64,000 nt of DNA from JAFGLZ01 sp964390905 (GCA_964390905.1 CAYMLO010000006.1:1-64000), one strand, 5' to 3'; shown: positions 42,093-50,985, counted from the first letter of the stretch. Translations and numbers: made by a program. The notes: generated by a model not told the origin, from the sequence alone.

Positions 42093-43163
42093 TCATCGGC
42101 AGTGCGCCTCGAGCCAGCGGACGATCTCTGAGGGGATCTCGGGGTCGTTGAGGGCGATGGTCAGACAGAGGCCCTCGGCAGGCAGCTCTTGCAGGCACGT
42201 CTCGGCCGTCTCGATGTCCAGGGTTGCCAGGATGAGGGGCTTGTTGTCCAGAATGTGTCTGGCCACGGGCAGCGTCGTGGCCAACGGCGGCCCACCCAAG
42301 GTGTGCTCCAACGTAAACTCGATCGACGTGAGCGCCTCCAAGGTCAGCAGGTTGTCCACTTGGTGGTGTTCGCTGCTATGCACGTGGAACTCGGTGTAGG
42401 GGAAGTGCGCGACGATCTTGCGGTCGCAGGGCAGGACGAGCTGCTCGTACATCTCGGGCGAGACGAGCGTGGAGACGTCATTCTGGGGCGTGATGGCCGG
42501 GCCGGGTGCCCAGGTTCCCATGCGACCCATGTACCCACCGTGGAAGGGCGGAATGACGTCCAGCGCCGCTTGGCCGATTCGGATCCACAGATCGGCCAGC
42601 TCGCCGAGGATCGTGGAGACCTCCTCCGGACGTTCCAGCAGGTCGATGCACATCTGTTCAGGCGTTCGCATGGCCGCCAGCGTGTCCAGCGGACCTCGCA
42701 TCTGCGGCACCGCGATGGGGAACCGACCGTCGGCTTGCGCGACCATGGCTCGCGTAAACGCGACCAGCGTGGACACCCAAGGATGGTCCGGATCGAACCG
42801 GATCTCGGCCCGATCGGCGTAGCTGTCCAGACAAGGTTCGGCCCACAGCGAGCCGGGGTTGGCCATGACCGGGCAGCCCGCAATGGCCTCGACCCAGGGA
42901 ATCCCGAAGGCGGGCGTGAATCGCTGGATGACGTCGCTGGTCAGCTGCGTGTCCTGTCGATGCCAGGCCTCGACGCAGTCCAAGAATATCTCCGGGCCGA
43001 TCTGGTCCGGTCGGAGGACCGATCCCGTTCCGATCCGTTCGAGGAACTCGGGCAGGGGGGGAATGTCCGGCTCCCAGATCAGCCCGATCATCGGTCGATC
43101 CACAGGCCGTCGCTGAAGCCAGGCATCGTATCGCGAGATCCGCTCCTCGATCGGCAGGGCCAT
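42093..43163 (-). CDS. Uroporphyrinogen decarboxylase-like (URO-D family) protein
   Basis: 356 aa from ATG 43163. URO-D-like TIM barrel of the methyltransferase-type subfamily: short N-terminal RISRYDAWLQRRPVDRPMIG (the RxxAWxxRxPVDRxP type), IGPEIFLDCVEAW, FPIAVPQMRGPLDTLAAMR, LLERPEEVSTILGELADLW, YEQLVLPCDRKIVAHFPYTEFHVHSS, and PLILATLDIETAETCLQEL. It lacks the true HemE substrate arginine pattern, so heme synthesis is unlikely; relatives act in corrinoid or sugar-linked methyl or one-carbon transfer, mostly uncharacterised. Follows the small Tat protein gene by 23 bases. Confidence 0.75.
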   Translation of the reverse strand: MALPIEERISRYDAWLQRRPVDRPMIGLIWEPDIPPLPEFLERIGTGSVLRPDQIGPEIFLDCVEAWHRQDTQLTSDVIQRFTPAFGIPWVEAIAGCPVMANPGSLWAEPCLDSYADRAEIRFDPDHPWVSTLVAFTRAMVAQADGRFPIAVPQMRGPLDTLAAMRTPEQMCIDLLERPEEVSTILGELADLWIRIGQAALDVIPPFHGGYMGRMGTWAPGPAITPQNDVSTLVSPEMYEQLVLPCDRKIVAHFPYTEFHVHSSEHHQVDNLLTLEALTSIEFTLEHTLGGPPLATTLPVARHILDNKPLILATLDIETAETCLQELPAEGLCLTIALNDPEIPSEIVRWLEAHCR

Positions 43164-43186
43164 GTCGGTGTCCCCAGGTCGTTTGG

Positions 43187-43561
43187 TCAAGCGGTCTCCA
43201 AGGCGAACATCGCCAGCGTCTCGAGACGGGGTGCGGTGAAGGTCACGACGTCCTCGCGGCGCTGATGATCGATCTGCCTGCTGTCGGGAACCCGCACGAT
43301 GTGCCACAGATTCGCTCCCGGCAAGCGCAGACGAATCTCGATGCCCTCGACGGGGATGTTGGGCATGTCTTTCTGGAAGTCGGCGGGACAGAGCAAGTAT
43401 CGCCGTCGATCAGCGTTTTGGTACCACGTCTGGGGGGGCTTTACGGGTGTGGTCTCCTTGGCGGGTGGATCGGCTGGGGCGCTACGCGCCGGGTCGATCT
43501 TCATTGCGCCAGACGCGACAGCGACCGAGGCCCCCAAGAACTCCCTGCGAGACACGTCCAT
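43187..43561 (-). CDS. Small Tat-signal protein, possibly a gene remnant
   Basis: 124 aa. Residues 1-30 are a clear Tat signal (SRREFLGASVAVASGA). After a Pro-rich spacer (27-45) comes a short beta-rich end (RRYLLCPADF, IEIRLRLPGANLWHIVRV, VVTFTAPRLETLAMFALE) that looks like the closing beta-sandwich of a secreted glycosidase. I see no catalytic domain between. Either a genuine small exported protein or the fusion of signal and tail left by an internal deletion. No stop or frameshift is seen. Upstream of, and in the same direction as, the URO-D-like gene. Confidence 0.55.
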   Translation of the reverse strand: MDVSRREFLGASVAVASGAMKIDPARSAPADPPAKETTPVKPPQTWYQNADRRRYLLCPADFQKDMPNIPVEGIEIRLRLPGANLWHIVRVPDSRQIDHQRREDVVTFTAPRLETLAMFALETA

Positions 43562-43667
43562 GAAGCTCCTCCTCGAACCGACGCGGGACGCGGGCCATTG
43601 TATGATCAGGACAAGGCCCGCGGGAAGTGGCGTTGGTCGGCGAGGCCACGACGGGCCCCGGTCGAAC

Positions 43668-43695
43668 TTGACAGCACCGAATCTGCGACTAGATT
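43668..43695 (+). promoter_or_regulatory. Putative promoter of the THI4-type gene
   Basis: Perfect -35 TTGACA (43668-43673), 16-base spacer, TAGATT (43690-43695; four of six). Located 65 bases before the start codon in the divergent gap. No TPP riboswitch core (CUGAGA-type element) is visible in the leader, unlike many thiamine genes. Confidence 0.5.
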
Positions 43696-43759
43696 CGCAT
43701 GATTCGCGGGCACCGGTTTGCCCGGCTGCAGTTCGGCGAGTGAATGAAGGGCGGTACAG

Positions 43760-44548
43760 ATGGGTCAGACGAGTTCCTTTGACGACATACGAATCACCCG
43801 CGCGATTGCGGACGCGCATTACCAGAAGGTGTCCGACCGGATCACCAGCGACGTGCTCATCGTCGGCGCCGGGCCGGCGGGGCTCACGGCAGGCTACTAC
43901 CTCTCGAAGGCCGGCCTGAAGGCGACCGTGATCGAACGGAAGCTGGCGCCGGGCGGGGGCGTCTGGGGCGGCGGGATGGCCATGAACGACGCCGTCGTAC
44001 AGGAGGAGGCGTTGCCCGTGCTGGCCGATGTTGGCGTCCGCGCCGATCGCAGGCAGAACGGGTTGCCCGTCGTCGACGCGGTGGAGATGGCTTCAGGGCT
44101 CGCGCTCAAGGCCATTCAGGCCGGCGCGGTTGTCCTGAACCTGACGACGGTGGAAGACGTCTGCGTCTACGAAGGGAGGGTCGCGGGCCTGGTGGTCAAC
44201 CGGACGGGGATCTCCGGGGCGATGCACGTCGATCCGGTGACGTTCGCCGCCCGGGCGGTCATCGACGGCACGGGCCATGATGCGGCGGTCGTCGAGATGC
44301 TCAAGAAGCGCGGCCTCCTGAGCGATGCCAGCGGAATCGACCCGATTGGCGAGGGCCCCATGCATGCCGTCGCCGGTGAGGCCTTCGTCGTGGACCGCGT
44401 CGGGGAGGTCTATCCGGGCCTTTGGGTCGCGGGCATGAGCGTCTGCGCGACGTTCGGTGGGCCGCGGATGGGGCCGATCTTCGGTGGCATGCTCCTGTCG
44501 GGCAAGCGGGTGGCCGACCTCATCCTCGCGTCGCTGAAGAAGGGCTGA
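43760..44548 (+). CDS. thi4: Sulfide-dependent thiazole synthase (THI4 family)
   Basis: Makes the thiazole precursor of thiamine from NAD and glycine (262 aa). FAD/NAD-type fold: DVLIVGAGPAGLTAGYYLSKAGL (31-53), ERKLAPGGGVWGGGMAMN (59-76), and C-terminal GLWVAGMSVCATFGGPRMGPIFGGMLLSGKR with the family's flavin-site pattern. The sulfur-donor position that is Cys in yeast THI4 is His156 here (MHVDP), as in archaeal enzymes. So it should use free sulfide with iron and turn over many times instead of being a single-use enzyme. ATG 43760 with GAAGGGCGG upstream. Sulfide use fits an anoxic, sulfidic habitat. Confidence 0.9.
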   Translation: MGQTSSFDDIRITRAIADAHYQKVSDRITSDVLIVGAGPAGLTAGYYLSKAGLKATVIERKLAPGGGVWGGGMAMNDAVVQEEALPVLADVGVRADRRQNGLPVVDAVEMASGLALKAIQAGAVVLNLTTVEDVCVYEGRVAGLVVNRTGISGAMHVDPVTFAARAVIDGTGHDAAVVEMLKKRGLLSDASGIDPIGEGPMHAVAGEAFVVDRVGEVYPGLWVAGMSVCATFGGPRMGPIFGGMLLSGKRVADLILASLKKG

Positions 44549-44593
44549 GCGACACGCGCCAATCGATCCCGCTGCCCGAGTTGATCCGCGCGG

Positions 44594-47014
44594 TTATTTG
44601 CGACTGACCCAGATGGCCGAGGACCATCCGCGGTCCCCGTTCTCCTGCTCGCAGCGGATGTAGTAGTAGGCGCTCTGGCCCGCGGCCAGCTTCGGGTCGA
44701 CGTAAGCGAACTGACATTCAGCCCCATCGGCCCGCTTCGAGAAGGCGGAACGACCGTCCCGAACGACCTCGACGTGCTTCAGCGACGCCGTCCCCCGGAC
44801 CAGGATGACGAAGCGTGGGGGGGCTTGGACTTCAATCTCTTCGCCCATCAGCCGGTCTTGCATGCGGAACTCGATGAGGATCCGATCGGTGGCGCCGAAC
44901 GTCCGCCGTGCTCTCAAGCCCGACAGCACGCCCTTGCGTGAGAGCTCACTGGCGTAGACGCCCGCGTACGCGCCGCTGACCAATCCGTGGTCCGAGCTGG
45001 CAATCACGCCGATCCGAATGCCCTTCGCCAGGGCATCCTGGATGTAGTTCCCCTCGAGGTTGACCCGGGGCTTGGGCAGGGCTCCCGAGTACTCGTACGA
45101 GCCCCGGGCCTGGTAGATCTCCGCGACGGGCTCGAACGCGACGTTGACCCGGGCCCAGTCCGTCGCGGCCTTGCCGTCCGCAAGCTGATGCGGGATGACA
45201 ACGGCGTCTTTGCCCTTCAGCAGCTTGAACAGCTCCTCTGGGGCGTCCTGCTCGTAGCAGGGCATGCCGCGCTGGGCGTACAGGATGTTCTGATGCCCGC
45301 CGCGTCGGTCCATCGTGCCGCCGTGCTCATAGCCGTAGATCGGGATGAACTTGCCCTCGATCATGAACAGGTCGCAGTACTTCTGGGATCGCCACCAGGC
45401 GTAGTCTTGTAGGGGGCCCCACTTGCGGTGATGCCGGTGCTTGAGCAGGTCCTGGTCGTGATCCGAGATGGCCAGGAAGTCCAGTGCCGCCACGTCGATG
45501 GCATACCGGTACGTGTCCAGGAGCGATCCGTCGTAGTTCATCGCGCACCGCGAGATGTCCGTGTGGCGATGCGTGTCGCCGTAGAACAGCGTGTAGGTCT
45601 TGCCGCCCGCGGTGATCGCGTGACGTACGGTCGTCCGGACGGCCTGGTCCGTCTTGCCGACGGCGCTGGCCGGTTGGTCGAGTGGCTTGACGGCCAGCTC
45701 GACCTTTCCCTCTGTTGGCGGGATCAGAACGGCGGCGCGCACGTTGTGGTTGACCGGTTCGTAGCTGCGCTCGGGTCTGCGACCGTCCTCAGCCCAGGCC
45801 AGCCGAACCTGGCCGGCTCGATCCAGACACATCGCCACGCGCATGTCGTTCCGGCCGTTGCTGACCGGCAACTGGATCGGCTCGGACCATCTGCCCCCCG
45901 CGTAGCAGATCGCATACGGGTTCCAGATACCGCGGGCCTGGTGCGGACGGTTCCCCTTGCGCCGTCCCTTCGGCGTCAGGTCCGTCAGGTGGCGCACGAT
46001 CAGCCACAACCTTCCCGTTCCGTCGACGATGAGCTCCGGGAGTTCGCAGAACCGCGCCAGCTTCCCAGACAGGATTGCACCAAGACCCTCGCGGGGTGTG
46101 AACACCCGGTCGCCGACGAGGCATCTGATGTCCACAGACCGCCGGTCATGCAACCGTACGCGTGGCTTGCTGTGGTAGGCCCATCGCCGGCCCCCGTTGT
46201 CCCAGGCCACCCACAAACGGCCCTGTCGATCGGCTGCCAGGGCGGCATGGGCCTCGTAGGCTGGCGTGGCGGCCACGGCGATCGGATCGCTCAGCTTCCC
46301 GTCTCGGAGGGTGCTGACGAGGACGTCGTAGCTCCCGTTCCGGTATCGGTCCCATCCGACGAAGATCCGGCCGTCGCTGGCGGTCGCGATCGCCGGCTCC
46401 CAGTCATTGGCGGGATGGCGGGAGACGTTCCGTGTCTCCTGGAGCCCATCCTGGGTGACGCGGGCCAGCATCACCTCGTAGTTCCGATCGACGACGGCCT
46501 GCCAGACCATCCACAGCCGGCCCGAGCTGTCGGCGGCGAGCTGCTGGGCGAAGTCATTGGCCGTGTTCCTGGTGAGGCGAACCGCCCCGGACCACTGGCC
46601 GGCCGAGAGGAACTTGCCCCAGAGGTCCCAGTTGCCCTTGTCGTTTTGCGACCAGGTGACCCACATCCGACCGTCGCCGTCGGTGCCCATCACAGGTCGC
46701 CAGTAATCGCCGACCTCCCTACTCAGGGCGGACGGGGCGCTCTCCTGCGGATCGCCCAGCCTCTTGGCGAGTACGGCGTCGCGCTTGCCGTCGAACGAGA
46801 CCCAGGCGACCCAGACCGCCCCGTCGGCGTCGCGCCCGATGGTGGGGAACTCGTCCTGGCTCTTCGCCGATGTCAGCGTCGCCGCGTCGCCAGCGTGAGG
46901 GGTCCCCCGAGCAGCGGGCGCCTCGGCCCATGCCCGACCACTCGCCAGTCCAGACGCCAGCACCGCAGCGCCGACGGCCATCCATCGTGCAGTTCGGCTT
47001 CGGACTTCGCGCAT
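44594..47014 (-). CDS. Exported beta-propeller/PHP-domain protein
   Basis: About 806 aa from ATG 47014, preceded by GGAGG seven bases upstream; an in-frame start 90 bases earlier has no signal. N-terminal signal residues 8-31. Residues 50-350 are propeller blades with W-V-A-W/V-G-W repeats (DADGAVWVAWVSFDGKR, DGDGRMWVTWSQND, DSSGRLWMVWQ, ASDGRIFVGWDRY, DRQGRLWVAWD). Residues 480-740 are a PHP-like metal hydrolase: LFYGDTHRHTDIS, ALDFLAISDHDQ, AVVIPHQLA, IGVIASSDHGLVSG, the metal-binding His/Asp sites of the DUF3604-type group. A C-terminal beta domain closes it. Possible phosphoesterase or glycan-processing role; unproven. Confidence 0.7.
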   Translation of the reverse strand: MREVRSRTARWMAVGAAVLASGLASGRAWAEAPAARGTPHAGDAATLTSAKSQDEFPTIGRDADGAVWVAWVSFDGKRDAVLAKRLGDPQESAPSALSREVGDYWRPVMGTDGDGRMWVTWSQNDKGNWDLWGKFLSAGQWSGAVRLTRNTANDFAQQLAADSSGRLWMVWQAVVDRNYEVMLARVTQDGLQETRNVSRHPANDWEPAIATASDGRIFVGWDRYRNGSYDVLVSTLRDGKLSDPIAVAATPAYEAHAALAADRQGRLWVAWDNGGRRWAYHSKPRVRLHDRRSVDIRCLVGDRVFTPREGLGAILSGKLARFCELPELIVDGTGRLWLIVRHLTDLTPKGRRKGNRPHQARGIWNPYAICYAGGRWSEPIQLPVSNGRNDMRVAMCLDRAGQVRLAWAEDGRRPERSYEPVNHNVRAAVLIPPTEGKVELAVKPLDQPASAVGKTDQAVRTTVRHAITAGGKTYTLFYGDTHRHTDISRCAMNYDGSLLDTYRYAIDVAALDFLAISDHDQDLLKHRHHRKWGPLQDYAWWRSQKYCDLFMIEGKFIPIYGYEHGGTMDRRGGHQNILYAQRGMPCYEQDAPEELFKLLKGKDAVVIPHQLADGKAATDWARVNVAFEPVAEIYQARGSYEYSGALPKPRVNLEGNYIQDALAKGIRIGVIASSDHGLVSGAYAGVYASELSRKGVLSGLRARRTFGATDRILIEFRMQDRLMGEEIEVQAPPRFVILVRGTASLKHVEVVRDGRSAFSKRADGAECQFAYVDPKLAAGQSAYYYIRCEQENGDRGWSSAIWVSRK

Positions 47015-47140
47015 CGGAATTCCTCCGTGACGTGTCGTTCCCTCGTCTGCTGGGCTCATGTGAGAGTTTACGTTCGCCAAGTGGTGCGTCAAACCCCTTG
47101 GCACACCACCGCAGCATCGCCAGCCCTGTCCACGCGGATG

Positions 47141-48163
47141 TCAGTCAATGCCGAGCATCTGCATGCCCGCTTGCATGTAGCCGAGGGCGTAGGCCATTCC
47201 GATTTCCCACGACGGCGCGAGGCTGATGAAAGGCGTGTGGTCGGGGATCAAGGTCCCTTCGAAGCCGCATTCGTGGTACGTCCGTAGGGCTTCGAGCATG
47301 TCCACGTACCCCTCATCGATGAAGACCTCGTTGAACCGCGGTACCGTCGCGCTGACGTTGCGGAAATGGACGTAGGCGATCTTGCCTTGCGAGGCGAACC
47401 GGCGGATCGCACCGATCACGTCGATGCCGGCCATTTCCGAGACCGTCCCCTGGCAGAACTCGAGCTGATTGCGTTCGCTGGGCACCAGGTGGATCAGGCG
47501 TTGCAGGTCGTCGGCGCTCGTCAGGAGTCGCGCGATGCCACGGAGCTCCGGGACGGGTGGATCATCCTGGTGGGCGGCCAGTGTCACGCCGGCTTCCTCC
47601 GCCACGGGCACAACGTGCTGCAGGAAATACTCGAGCCGGCCCCACATCGTCTCGGCGTCTGTCGGCGGGATCGTGCGATCGGCCCGTCGGTCCGGCAGCG
47701 CCCCCTTGCCCCAGACGTCCTGGCTGCTGAGTGGCTCGTCGGTGGGGATCTTGGCGACGTCGAAACCTCGGACGCCCGCGCCGCCTCGTCCCGCGCCGCG
47801 CTCGTGGGCATCGCGCCAATGCCCCCAGACGCCGACGATGCTGAAGTAGTAACCCAGACACGGAATGCCCGCCTCCCCCATGTTCCGCACGGTCTGCTGG
47901 ACGTTGCGGATCTGCTCGTCCCGGCCCTCCTCGCCGAGCAGGACACGATCCCAGTGGGCGGGTGGCAGGTTCTCCGCCGCCGCCACCTCAAGGTCGTGTC
48001 TGGCTGCGTCGGCCTTCAGCCGCGCGAGGTCTTCGGTGTGCCAGACCCCGTCGCCCGCGGGCAGCGGCGACCACGCCACCACCGTCTGGCAGCCAAGCTG
48101 CCGGGCCATCGCCAGATGATCGTCATCCCAGATGTTCGGGTACAACCCCAGCCCCAACTTCAT
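47141..48163 (-). CDS. uxuA: Mannonate dehydratase-like enzyme
   Basis: 340 aa TIM barrel of the UxuA family, which dehydrates D-mannonate to 2-keto-3-deoxygluconate in hexuronate breakdown. Diagnostic: the metal-binding stretch LAAHQDDPPVPELRG (about 205-219), NQLEFCQGTVSEM (about 245-257), IAYVHFRNV (about 276-284), EVFIDEGYVDM and LIPDHTP. These supply the His/Cys/His/Asp metal set of the family. Slightly shorter than E. coli UxuA (394), like other non-enterobacterial members. Last gene of an eight-gene minus-strand cluster. Its substrate in this cluster might be a related sugar acid. Confidence 0.85.
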   Translation of the reverse strand: MKLGLGLYPNIWDDDHLAMARQLGCQTVVAWSPLPAGDGVWHTEDLARLKADAARHDLEVAAAENLPPAHWDRVLLGEEGRDEQIRNVQQTVRNMGEAGIPCLGYYFSIVGVWGHWRDAHERGAGRGGAGVRGFDVAKIPTDEPLSSQDVWGKGALPDRRADRTIPPTDAETMWGRLEYFLQHVVPVAEEAGVTLAAHQDDPPVPELRGIARLLTSADDLQRLIHLVPSERNQLEFCQGTVSEMAGIDVIGAIRRFASQGKIAYVHFRNVSATVPRFNEVFIDEGYVDMLEALRTYHECGFEGTLIPDHTPFISLAPSWEIGMAYALGYMQAGMQMLGID

Positions 48164-48204
48164 ACTGTCTCCTCCTTTGGACGCAACGCAGAGCGCGACA
48201 CTCG

Positions 48205-48975
48205 TCAGTCTTCTCTCGTGTCGTCCGGTTTCAGGCCGAGCAGCCGGACGGGGTTGGCTTCGAAGATCGCATGTCGATCATCATCGGTCAGGTCGAGCAT
48301 ATCCATCAGCCGAAGCCGGTAGCCCATCATGTCTGCGAAACTGAACCCCGTGTCCGTCCCCCACACCAACCGGGACGGGTCGCATCGGCGGACGAGCTGT
48401 CGCATCGCCGCCGGATACGGGCTGCATAGACACCCCCAGACGTTGTCGGCGTACGCCATGGCCGCCATCGCCTCTCGCCAGTGCTCGAACAACCCGAAGT
48501 GGCCCAGGACGATCTGGGTGTGCGGATGGCGTCGGGCGAGAAGGGCCATCTGCGACGGCAGCGAATACGGCGGCGTGCCGTCGTGAAAGATGATCGGGGC
48601 GTCGTGTTCGGCGGCGATCTGGCAGATCTCGTCCATCACGGCGGTGTTGATGCTGAACCCCTGGAGCCAGGGGTGGAACTTGATCGCCCGGTAGCCCAGC
48701 TCGGTCAGACACCGATTCAGCTCGGCGAGCGCCTCGTCGCGATCGTGCGGATGGACCGTGCAACACGGGATCATCCGCCCGTTCGATCGGGCACAGGCGG
48801 CCGCCACCTGGTTGTTGTCCAGCGGAATCCGTCCGGCGTGGGCCAGCCCGATGTGCGGCATGACCAGTCCGTGCGTCACACCGTAGCGGTCGAGCATTTC
48901 CAGCCATCGGGTCGGGTCTGACCCATCTTGTTGCTGGTAACAGTCGCCCCAGTGGGTGTGGCAATCGACGATCAT
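48205..48975 (-). CDS. Amidohydrolase-2 family protein
   Basis: 256 aa metal-dependent hydrolase barrel. Starts MIVDCHTHWGD, with the first H-x-H metal site at residues 6-8. Then AIKFHPWLQGF (His about 103), APIIFHDGTPPYS, TQIVLGHFGLFEHW (His about 159), and LVWGTDTGFSF with the catalytic Asp. This is the ACMSD/dihydroxybenzoate-decarboxylase branch, which includes decarboxylases and lactone hydrolases. Its ATG overlaps the stop of the preceding amidohydrolase gene by four bases. It and its neighbour are diverged paralogues. Confidence 0.85.
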   Translation of the reverse strand: MIVDCHTHWGDCYQQQDGSDPTRWLEMLDRYGVTHGLVMPHIGLAHAGRIPLDNNQVAAACARSNGRMIPCCTVHPHDRDEALAELNRCLTELGYRAIKFHPWLQGFSINTAVMDEICQIAAEHDAPIIFHDGTPPYSLPSQMALLARRHPHTQIVLGHFGLFEHWREAMAAMAYADNVWGCLCSPYPAAMRQLVRRCDPSRLVWGTDTGFSFADMMGYRLRLMDMLDLTDDDRHAIFEANPVRLLGLKPDDTRED

Positions 48976-49712
48976 GATCGGACCTCCGCCAGCAGGGCAG
49001 TGATGTTCTGGCCGTATGTGCCCGGGTGATCGGCGATCGGCCAGTGCCGGTTGAAGTGCTCCACCTCGACGGCGGGCACGTTGCGGGGCGCGGACGTCCC
49101 GAAGATCAGACGTGCCTCGTCGACCATGCCGTCGTAGGTCGACATCGCGAACGGCCGGACGAGACTCAACTCGAACCAGACGTTCGGCGGCGACGCCTGA
49201 AGGATTGCGGGCATATCGTCCGCGTAGTCCGTGCTCCCGCAGTGACCGAGGATGAACCGTGTGTCGGGAAACCGGCTGGCCAGTAGGACGACCTGGGTCG
49301 GTGCGCCAGTCGCGTGCGGGCCAGTGTGGAAGTAGACCGGGAGCCGCAGCTCGCCCGCCAGTTCGAGCAGGGGGTCAGTCAATTCGTCGGTTGGCAAGAA
49401 GCCCTGCAGCATCGGCGAAAGCACCAGCATCTTGGCACCGCCCGCCAGCGCGTCGTGCACGATCCGGCGAGCGTCCTGACCTCGCCACGGGTTTACGGTG
49501 CAGGCGGGGATGAAACGCCCGGCGGATCGGTCGGCCAGCTCGATCATCCGCGCATTGCCGGATGCGTTGTCGACGGCCATCTCCCGATCCTCGGGCGCGA
49601 TCACGGCACGTTCGATCCCCGCCTCGTCCATCATCCGCAGCAGGTCGTCCGGCGGTAGGGGGGTCTCACGCTCCGTGCCGGGCGTGCAGTAGGCGTCAAC
49701 GATCTGGCCCAT
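48972..49712 (-). CDS. Amidohydrolase-2 family protein, atypical metal site
   Basis: 246 aa, paralogous in layout to the next gene (4-base overlap): MGQIVDAYCTPG, GRFIPACTVNPWRGQDA, MLVLSPMLQGFLPTDE, LPVYFHTGPHATG, TRFILGHCGSTDY, LIFGTSAP. Where active members have the N-terminal H-x-H, this protein has AYCTP, and the KFHP histidine is LSP; the later FHT and GHCG histidines remain. So the metal site is probably altered and the protein may be a partner or a differently working enzyme. It overlaps the upstream NTase-like gene by 17 bases. Confidence 0.8.
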   Translation of the reverse strand: MGQIVDAYCTPGTERETPLPPDDLLRMMDEAGIERAVIAPEDREMAVDNASGNARMIELADRSAGRFIPACTVNPWRGQDARRIVHDALAGGAKMLVLSPMLQGFLPTDELTDPLLELAGELRLPVYFHTGPHATGAPTQVVLLASRFPDTRFILGHCGSTDYADDMPAILQASPPNVWFELSLVRPFAMSTYDGMVDEARLIFGTSAPRNVPAVEVEHFNRHWPIADHPGTYGQNITALLAEVRS

Positions 49713-50985
49713 CCGTCACCTCGCAATCCGATTCGGCGATCCTCCGCGTCATGTCTCGTCGGAGCGTCTCGATGACGCGCAGCATGGGATCAAAGGCTCC
49801 TGCCACCTGGCGCGCGCATCGCCGTTCCTGTCCCTCAGGGATCGGTGCGCCGGCCATGCCGACGAACAGCGCGACCGCCTCGCGGTCCTGCGCTGTCACG
49901 ACATCGCCCGTGCAACGGTCGAGGACCTCATCGGCCTCGAGCCGATCATCAAACCTCAGCTGTCCGTAGGCGCGGAGCGGCGTCTCGTAGAAGTTGCTGA
50001 TGATCCGACCCAACTCGTTTCGGATCAGCCACGACGAATCGAACGCGTCGATCGATTCTGCGTAGAACAGCAGTCGGCCCTTCATCAGTCGACAGAACCG
50101 GGCTCCGCTGAAGAAGGCCTCCGCAGGATCGGGGGGCATGGCCGCGATCCGCGCCCGCAGCTCGTCTCGCGTATCGTCCGGGTCCACATCGATCAGGGAG
50201 ACGTGACCTGACAAGGCGGCCAACACGCTTCGCAGATAGTCCTCCAGCTCCCGCTCGATGTCGCTGAGCTTCGGCTCGGCATAGTATGCAGGCACTTCGT
50301 AGTGCCGATCGACCGCGTCCAGGACGCGATGGATCACGTCCGGCCGGTCGAACAGCTCTCGGGCCTGGCGGAGTGCGTCGGACTTGCCGCGGACCGCGCG
50401 TCTTCTGACCAGCGACACGGCCGCCTGGACCGGCGGCGTGAAGTAGTGCATGAACCGGCTGTGCAGTGGGTACTTGCTCTCCCATCTGCCGAGGTTGATC
50501 GCCGGATCGATGCCCCGGTTGTAGGGACCGTAGTAGGTCGCGAACCTCTTGAGGTGGAAAGCCTCGTCACGCTGCGTCCACGGCTGACCGGCCAGATAGG
50601 CCGCGATGCGCTCGATCGCCGAAGCATCGCCCTGATAGAACGTCCACTGACCGAATTCCGGGTAGTACCCGATCGGGTCGGTCATCTCGCTGACCGTCAG
50701 ATTGATCCCGGGCAGGTGCTCGAGAATGCGGGCCCATTCGGGTCGAGCCCGCGCCAGCTCCGTATGGACCTGTCCCACCGCCAGCGACATCGCCATCCAG
50801 TCATCGAGCGACGTGTCATCGGCCACGATGAAGCGTGTGTCGAAGTCGCTCAGTCCGGGGATCAGATCCTCGTACGTCCACTTCCCCGCGATCGCCAGCA
50901 GCTTGCCGAACCGGTCGCGACACCGCTGGAAGTAGACGTCGATGAACTCGTCGAAATCGTTGTCGGGCCTGGGCTCGAACTTCAC
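49696..50985 (-). CDS. Unrecognised protein with nucleotidyltransferase-like motif
   Basis: 429 aa, not recognised with confidence. Residues 30-55 contain GKWTYEDLIPGLSDFDTR, which follows the nucleotidyltransferase plan (G-x, 10-12 residues, then D-x-D) but with GK instead of GS. A further acidic position could be in the strand around residue 95 (INLTVSEMTD). The remainder is mainly helical and rich in Arg, Asp and aromatic residues (WTFYQGDASAIERIAAYL, FATYYGPYNRG, GRLLFYAESIDAFDSSWLIRNELG), as in NTases with a substrate-binding helical domain. Overlaps both neighbours (four bases with the Gfo/Idh gene, 17 with the amidohydrolase), so clearly part of the operon. A nucleotidyl transfer to an amino-sugar is a guess. 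Confidence 0.5.
   Translation of the reverse strand: MKFEPRPDNDFDEFIDVYFQRCRDRFGKLLAIAGKWTYEDLIPGLSDFDTRFIVADDTSLDDWMAMSLAVGQVHTELARARPEWARILEHLPGINLTVSEMTDPIGYYPEFGQWTFYQGDASAIERIAAYLAGQPWTQRDEAFHLKRFATYYGPYNRGIDPAINLGRWESKYPLHSRFMHYFTPPVQAAVSLVRRRAVRGKSDALRQARELFDRPDVIHRVLDAVDRHYEVPAYYAEPKLSDIERELEDYLRSVLAALSGHVSLIDVDPDDTRDELRARIAAMPPDPAEAFFSGARFCRLMKGRLLFYAESIDAFDSSWLIRNELGRIISNFYETPLRAYGQLRFDDRLEADEVLDRCTGDVVTAQDREAVALFVGMAGAPIPEGQERRCARQVAGAFDPMLRVIETLRRDMTRRIAESDCEVTDGPDR

Noticed and set aside
43572..43759. TPP riboswitch before the THI4 gene
   Set aside because: I searched by eye for CUGAGA- and ACCUGAU-type conserved elements and did not find them.
45428..47287. 619-codon open frame on the plus strand
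   Set aside because: Antisense to the propeller/PHP gene, with no ribosome site, no signal and no family motif.
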